The translations under genes and the position numbers were made by a program. The notes under the pieces were generated by a model. That model was given only the letters and a program-made list of their open reading frames with translations, ran no database searches and was not told the origin of the DNA. Shown one piece after another: positions 59,630 to 64,000 of a stretch of DNA of 64,000 nucleotides. Position 1 is the first letter of the stretch. Every line of letters begins with the position of its first letter. Source of the DNA: Streptomyces sp. CC228A (GTDB lineage: Bacteria > Actinomycetota > Actinomycetes > Streptomycetales > Streptomycetaceae); the NCBI RefSeq assembly GCF_021390935.1, contig NZ_JAJPUI010000002.1:248001-312000 (forward strand), in the 5' to 3' direction.

Positions 59630-59729
59630 CAGCAAGGACCCCGACGGGCCCGCCCTCGCCTTCGAGCGGGGCGCGTGGGCCTCGTTCGTGGCCGCCGTGC
59701 GGGGCGGGGAACTCGCCGCGCAGCCGTGA
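59514..59729 (+). CDS. DUF397 protein
   Basis: 71 residues. WVKSSHSGTNGGDCVEIA and VPVRDSKDPDGPAL are the DUF397 signature. In WhiJ-like systems the DUF397 protein modulates the XRE partner. It overlaps the regulator by 116 bases in another frame, an unusually long overlap. ATG at 59514. Confidence 0.88.
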   Translation: MDIQHPSPTTWVKSSHSGTNGGDCVEIASGVPGLVPVRDSKDPDGPALAFERGAWASFVAAVRGGELAAQP

Positions 59730-59869
59730 GTCGGGGCCTCCGCTCCGCCCCCTTCCGGACGCCTGCGGTGGCCCGTTGCCCTATGCTGTCGGCCTCCGTT
59801 CCTCCCGTGCGGGCGTACGAGCAGCTGCCGGGCCCGGGGGCGGACGAACGGACCGGGGTGGAGGCGGAC

Positions 59870-60055
59870 ATGGCGCTGGAGATGCGGGACAGGTGCGAGC
59901 GGTGCGAGACGGTCGCGCTGCCGCAGGAGGCGGACGCCCGCATCTGCTCGTACGAGTGCACGTTCTGCGTGCCGTGCGGCGACGCCATGCGCGGTGTCTG
60001 CCCCAACTGCGGCGGCGAACTGGTGCCGCGCCCGCGCCGCCGCACCGGAAGCTGA
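59870..60055 (+). CDS. DUF1272 cysteine-rich protein
   Basis: 61 residues with RCERCE, CSYECTFCVPCGD and CPNCGGEL: eight or nine Cys suited to two zinc sites. The ATG at 59870 has GGAGG close upstream. Function of the family is unknown. Its stop lies four bases from that of the convergent gene. Confidence 0.85.
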   Translation: MALEMRDRCERCETVALPQEADARICSYECTFCVPCGDAMRGVCPNCGGELVPRPRRRTGS

Positions 60056-60059
60056 CGCC

Positions 60060-60437
60060 CTACGCCGCGGTGAACTCGTGGACGAGCTCGATGCGGCCCG
60101 CGATGTGGGCGTTGAACGCGTCCAGCTCCTCCGCCGGGACCCACAGTTCGAGGATCGTCTCGCCGCCGGCCTGCCGTACCGGGTAGCGCGACACGAACTC
60201 CGTGTCGACCTCGAAGCGGGTGACGTACCCGGCGCCGCTGTGCGGGACGTTCCAGTCGCGGGCGATGCGGATCGCGTAGTCCTCGTTGAGGACGGGGTAG
60301 AAGAGGGGCTGCTCGGGCAGGCGGGGCGGCCACGCCCGCCAGTCGGCGGCCCGGACCAGCTCCAGCTCCTCGGGGCCCGTGGGACGCCACAGCGTCGTCG
60401 TGGGCCTGGTGGTGCCGGTGGTGTCGCTGCTGGTCAT
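60060..60437 (-). CDS. Short conserved actinobacterial protein
   Basis: 125 residues. WRPTGPEELELV, WRAWPPRLPEQPLFYPVLNE and RDWNVPHSGAGYVTRFEV are conserved blocks that database entries often name after ADP-ribosylation/crystallin J1, although no active-site residues for that role can be seen here. Start ATG at 60437. Confidence 0.7.
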   Translation of the reverse strand: MTSSDTTGTTRPTTTLWRPTGPEELELVRAADWRAWPPRLPEQPLFYPVLNEDYAIRIARDWNVPHSGAGYVTRFEVDTEFVSRYPVRQAGGETILELWVPAEELDAFNAHIAGRIELVHEFTAA

Positions 60438-60649
60438 GGGCAGGACCGTAGCCGTACGCGCCGGGGCTGGGCATCCCCTTTTGCGCGGCGGCAGCGGCCC
60501 GGGGCCTGCCCGCCGGGCTGAAGCCGGACGAGACCCGCCTGCCGGACAGGGCCTTCGGGCCGGGGCCGGACCGGAGGCCGCCGGGCCGCAGCGGCGCCCC
60601 GCGGCATCCGGCCTCCCCGACTCGCCCCGGCCCGGCTGAGACCCCGGCC

Positions 60650-61108
60650 TCAGCCGACGCCGCGGGCCGTGAACTTCACGCACAGCTCCCGGTGCGCGCC
60701 GGTGTCGACGGTGGCGCGGATCTTCACCGTGCGGCCGACGAGTTCGCTGCCGGCGCGGAAGGAGCCGCGCGCGGTGTGCTTCGCCCCGGCCCTGAGCTCG
60801 CCCGTCGCGCTGTCGCCCAGCGGGAGTTCGCCGAACGGCGTCTCGGCGACGAGGCGGAACCGCGCCTTCGAGGCGGACGCTGCGGGCACGAAGTCGGCAT
60901 CCACCGTGTAGCTCTGGTGCAGGCGCAGGGTGGTCGTGCCGCCCTCGTTGCCGCTGACGCGGAGCTCCAGCGGGCGGCCCTTGCCGCCGCAGTTCTCGAC
61001 TCCGGTGACGGGGCCGCCCTGGGCCGGGCCCGCGCCGAGGACCAGGAGTCCCGCTGCCGCCGCCAGGGCCGCGTACACGCGGGAGGGGGTCTGGGTGTAG
61101 GTGTCCAT
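60650..61108 (-). CDS. Secreted protein of unknown function
   Basis: 152 residues. Signal peptide to about residue 31 (AAAAGLLVLGAGPAQG), then a beta-rich domain with a Cys at 40 and one near 143 likely bonded. No family recognised. ATG at 61108; divergent from the protease gene. Confidence 0.7.
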   Translation of the reverse strand: MDTYTQTPSRVYAALAAAAGLLVLGAGPAQGGPVTGVENCGGKGRPLELRVSGNEGGTTTLRLHQSYTVDADFVPAASASKARFRLVAETPFGELPLGDSATGELRAGAKHTARGSFRAGSELVGRTVKIRATVDTGAHRELCVKFTARGVG

Positions 61109-61411
61109 GGGGCCTGGTCTTACACCCCCCGAGCGCCCGGCCCGCCGGTGCCGGTCCGGAGGATCCCCCCATCGAGGTAACCGCCGGTTGACGTCCGGTT
61201 AACGGACATGACATTTCAGGCAACGGACGAATTCCGGCCAAGTTGTTGACGCGGTCCTGACAGGCGCCCGCCGCCGGTGCCACTCTTCCTGCGTTCCGCA
61301 CGTACTCCTCAGGACCGCGCAGGAGTCCGCGCACTGCTCCGCCGCTCTTCTTGCCCCACCCGGAGGCGCCACACCCAGCCCCCGGCAACCCCCCTCGCAA
61401 AAGGAGTCCGC
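61109..61411. other. Divergent control region of the protease gene
   Basis: 303 bases, AT-richer near 61180-61270. TTGACG hexamers occur in the 61185-61260 stretch on the plus strand, and TCCGGTTAACGGA forms a short palindrome around GTTAAC. A promoter for the protease probably lies here but I could not pair it with a -10. Confidence 0.4.
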
Positions 61412-63451
61412 GTGAGATCCACGCCAGCCCGCCGCGCGACCGCCACCGGCGCTCTCGTCGCCGCCGCCGCCATGCTCGCCGTGGGCGTCCAGACCGGGAG
61501 CGCCACCGCGGACGACTCCTGGGGCGTCGCCCCCAAGAGCCAGTCCGCCGGCCAGGCCGACCCCGGCGCCCTGCCCGCCGACCTCTCCCCCGCCGAGCGC
61601 ACCGCCCTCATCCGGGCCGCCGACGCGGGCAAGGCGGAGAAGGCCAAGGAACTCGGCCTCGGCGCGCAGGAGAAGCTGGTCGTCCGCGACGTCGTCCAGG
61701 ACCGCGACGGCACCACCCACACCCGTTACGAGCGGACCTACGCGGGACTGCCGGTCCTCGGCGGCGACCTCGTGGTCACCGAGACCAAGGCGGGCACCAC
61801 GCAGAGCGTCACCAAGGCGGCCCGCGCCGAGCTGAGGAACGTGGACACCAGCGCGTCCCTCGCCCCGGCGGCGGCGGAGCGGCAGGCCGTGTCCGCCGCC
61901 AAGGCGGAGGGCTCCAAGGCCACCAAGGCGGAGCGCGCCCCGCGCAAGGTCGTCTGGGTCGCGGACGGCAAGCCCGTCCTCGCGTACGAGACGGTCGTCG
62001 GCGGGCTCCAGCACGACGGCACGCCCAACGAGCTGCACGTCGTCACCGACGCCCGCACGGGCGCCAAGCTCTACGAGTGGCAGGCCGTGCACAACGGCAC
62101 GGGCAACACCATGTACAGCGGCACGGTGACGCTGGGCACCGCCCAGTCGGGCTCCTCGTACACGCTCAGCGACACCGCGCGCGGCAACCACCGCACGTAC
62201 AACCTGAACCGCGGCACCTCCGGCACGGGGACGCTGTTCTCCGGCTCCGACGACACGTGGGGCAACGGCCTGCCGTCCAACCTGGAGACGGCCGGCGCCG
62301 ACGCCCACTACGGCGCCGCGCTCACCTGGGACTACTACAAGAACGTGCACGGCCGCAGCGGCATCCGCGGCGACGGCGTGGCCGCCTACTCCCGGGTCCA
62401 CTACGGCAACAACTACGTCAACGCGTTCTGGCAGGACAGCTGCTTCTGCATGACGTACGGCGACGGCGCCAACAACAGCAAGCCGCTGACGTCCATCGAC
62501 GTGGCCGCCCACGAGATGACCCACGGCCTCACCTCCAACACCGCGGGGCTGCGCTACAGCGGCGAGTCCGGCGGCCTGAACGAGGCCACGTCCGACATCT
62601 TCGCCGCGGCCGTCGAGTTCTACGCCGACAACAGCGAGGACAAGGGCGACTACCTCGTCGGCGAGAAGATCGACATCCGCGGCAACGGCACCCCGCTGCG
62701 GTACATGGACAAGCCGAGCAGGGACGGCAACTCGAAGGACTACTGGTACTCCGGCATCGGCAGCGTCGACGTGCACTACTCGTCCGGGCCGGCGAACCAC
62801 TGGTACTACCTGCTCTCCGAGGGCAGCGGCACCAAGACCATCAACGGCGTCACCTACGACTCGCCGACCTCCGACGGCCTGCCCGTCACCGGCATCGGCC
62901 GCGACAAGGCCTCGCTGATCTGGTTCAAGGCGCTCACCACCAAGTTCACCAGCACCACGAACTACGCGGGCGCCCGCACCGGGACCGTCGCCGTCGCCAC
63001 CGAGCTGTACGGCGCGGGCAGCGCCGAGGTGAAGGCCGTCGAGCACGCCTGGGCCGGCGTCAACGTCGGCTCCCGCCCCGACGACGGCGGCCCCGGCGAG
63101 CCCGGCAAGGTCTTCGAGAACGGGACCGACGTCAACGTCCCGGACCTGGGCACCGCCAGCTCCTCCGTCGCCGTCACCGGCCTGACCGGCGCCGCGCCCT
63201 CGAACCTGAAGGTCGGCGTGGACATCGTGCACACCTGGCGCGGTGACCTGGTCGTCGACCTGATCGCCCCCGACGGCTCGGCGTACCGCCTGAAGAACGC
63301 CAGCGGCAGCGACTCCGCGGACGACGTCCGGGAGACCTACACGGTGGACGCCTCCAGCGAGACCGCCAACGGCACCTGGCAGCTGCGGGTCCAGGACACC
63401 GCCCGCTACGACACCGGCTACATCAACAGCTTCAAGCTGACCTTCCCGTAA
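61412..63451 (+). CDS. Secreted neutral metalloprotease (M4) with P domain
   Basis: 679 residues. Signal peptide to about residue 35, an FTP/PepSY-type propeptide, then the thermolysin domain with HEMTH (zinc His and catalytic Glu) and NEATSDIF (third ligand Glu). The last 110 residues are a P/proprotein-convertase-like domain (DIVHTWRGDLVVDLIAPDGS). DSCFCM near the start of the catalytic part would add a disulfide. Cleaves proteins in the medium. The GTG at 61412 has AAAAGGAG five bases upstream. Confidence 0.95.
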   Translation: MRSTPARRATATGALVAAAAMLAVGVQTGSATADDSWGVAPKSQSAGQADPGALPADLSPAERTALIRAADAGKAEKAKELGLGAQEKLVVRDVVQDRDGTTHTRYERTYAGLPVLGGDLVVTETKAGTTQSVTKAARAELRNVDTSASLAPAAAERQAVSAAKAEGSKATKAERAPRKVVWVADGKPVLAYETVVGGLQHDGTPNELHVVTDARTGAKLYEWQAVHNGTGNTMYSGTVTLGTAQSGSSYTLSDTARGNHRTYNLNRGTSGTGTLFSGSDDTWGNGLPSNLETAGADAHYGAALTWDYYKNVHGRSGIRGDGVAAYSRVHYGNNYVNAFWQDSCFCMTYGDGANNSKPLTSIDVAAHEMTHGLTSNTAGLRYSGESGGLNEATSDIFAAAVEFYADNSEDKGDYLVGEKIDIRGNGTPLRYMDKPSRDGNSKDYWYSGIGSVDVHYSSGPANHWYYLLSEGSGTKTINGVTYDSPTSDGLPVTGIGRDKASLIWFKALTTKFTSTTNYAGARTGTVAVATELYGAGSAEVKAVEHAWAGVNVGSRPDDGGPGEPGKVFENGTDVNVPDLGTASSSVAVTGLTGAAPSNLKVGVDIVHTWRGDLVVDLIAPDGSAYRLKNASGSDSADDVRETYTVDASSETANGTWQLRVQDTARYDTGYINSFKLTFP

Positions 63452-63523
63452 GGGATCCGCAGGCAGGGCCCCCGCCCACCGGTCCCGGACGGGCCGGTGC
63501 GCGGGGCGAGCCCGCCGAGCGGA

Positions 63524-63594
63524 CTCCCGCGAGCGGGAGAGCGCACGACGCGAGCGGCCGCCCGGGGCCTTCCCGGGCGGCCGCTCGCGTCGTG
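63524..63594 (+). terminator. Two stem-loops after the protease gene
   Basis: CTCCCG-CGAG-CGGGAG near 63524-63539, then a perfect 23-bp inverted repeat at 63544-63566 and 63572-63594 with a 5-base loop. Both lie 70-140 bases after the stop. Confidence 0.8.
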
Positions 63595-63766
63595 TACCGC
63601 GGCCCGGCGCCCCGCCGCCCCTCCTCCGGTACGGCCTCCGGCTCCACCGGACGGCCGACAGGGGTACCGCCCGGCGGGCCGATGCCCGCGGCGGGTGCGC
63701 ACGGCAGGCTGCTGCCCGGCCCGCCGTCCCGTACGAGGGGAGGGGACGGCGGGCCCGGGCGCGGGC

Positions 63767-64000
63767 TCAGCGCATCAGCACGCCTCCGCCCTCGCCCGTG
63801 GACTCGTTCGGCAGGGCGACCAGGCCCAGGTCCGCGCCCGAGGCCAGCAGCCCGTGGGCCGGCAGCACCCGGACCGTGTAGCCGAACGGCCCGGTGCGGT
63901 CCAGGCTCAGCGGGCCCTCGTACACCCAGCGGCCCTGCTGGTCGGGGCCCGAGCCGCCGCCCGCCGGCTTGAGCGGGAAGGGGCGGGCGTCGGTCAGCGA
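63767..64000 (-). CDS. glgP: Alpha-glucan phosphorylase, C-terminal end
   Basis: The frame runs off the window; only the last 77 residues are visible. GPFGYTVRVLPAHGLLASGADLGLVALPN matches the C-terminus of actinobacterial alpha-glucan (glycogen) phosphorylases. The call is by family resemblance and by position near glgX and the M4 protease. It would release glucose 1-phosphate from glycogen. The spacer 63595-63766 shows no gene. Confidence 0.7.
   Translation of the reverse strand, partial: SLTDARPFPLKPAGGGSGPDQQGRWVYEGPLSLDRTGPFGYTVRVLPAHGLLASGADLGLVALPNESTGEGGGVLMR

Noticed and set aside
59675..59869. Longer start for the DUF1272 gene
   Set aside because: The extension overlaps DUF397, is Arg-rich and has no Shine-Dalgarno, while the ATG at 59870 has GGAGG.
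61199..63232. 677-residue antisense frame
   Set aside because: Lies entirely over the M4 protease gene; Gly/Val/Arg repeats with no domain.

Overview
The window is a very GC-rich stretch of actinobacterial chromosome. GTG and TTG starts are common, third positions are almost all G or C, many genes appear leaderless, and the families present (DUF397/XRE pairs, DUF1023 hydrolases, GlgX/GlgP, an M4 protease, c-di-GMP proteins) all point to Streptomyces or a close relative. From memory, the order of cdgC-like, gatCAB, rmdB-like, ligA, mnmA, opp, gcvT-gcvH-glyA-sdaA, cabD-like, glgX, M4 protease and glgP resembles the S. coelicolor segment around SCO5511 to SCO5444. I could not check this. I see no mobile element, CRISPR array, rRNA or tRNA. 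It reads as conserved core chromosome with a few accessory insertions.

Layout. 1-8.4 kb: the start of a membrane c-di-GMP-type protein, a 2-hydroxyacid dehydrogenase, an aldo/keto reductase, a lipoprotein sugar dehydrogenase, a GNAT acetyltransferase and an MMPL exporter. 9.1-17.5 kb: the gatC-gatA-orf-gatB operon for Gln-tRNA(Gln)/Asn-tRNA formation with a small membrane protein inside it, a GGDEF-EAL protein with the only in-frame TTA codon I found, and ligA. 17.5-20.2 kb: methionine-synthase-like, SDR, LOG-family and DUF427 genes. 20.2-23.0 kb: a three-gene translationally coupled cassette (small helical protein, DUF1023 alpha/beta hydrolase, lipoprotein), the best candidate here for an uncharacterised system. 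23.2-26.6 kb: mnmA and a cysteine desulfurase (tRNA sulfur relay) flanking a cell-wall amidase. 26.7-29.5 kb: small membrane proteins, a TetR regulator, a thioesterase and a TRIC-like channel.

30-36 kb is a complete peptide ABC importer operon (oppA-B-C-D-F). 36-44 kb is a glycine/serine block: two SseB-like genes (one frameshifted), a P-loop kinase, a tandem glycine riboswitch, gcvT, gcvH, glyA and sdaA. Together these sense glycine, cleave it, interconvert it with serine and deaminate serine. 44-51 kb holds an EF-hand protein, a GNAT enzyme, a beta-propeller lipoprotein, an RsbW-like ATPase, an enoyl-CoA hydratase under a strong palindrome, and two paralogous L,D-transpeptidases. 51-57.4 kb holds glgX and a heterodimeric ABC exporter. 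57.4-64 kb holds small proteins, a WhiJ-like XRE/DUF397 cassette, secreted proteins, a neutral protease, and the 3' end of glgP.

Several intergenic stretches carry imperfect GC-rich tandem repeats, and many operons end in long perfect stem-loops without a U-tract, as is usual in Streptomyces.
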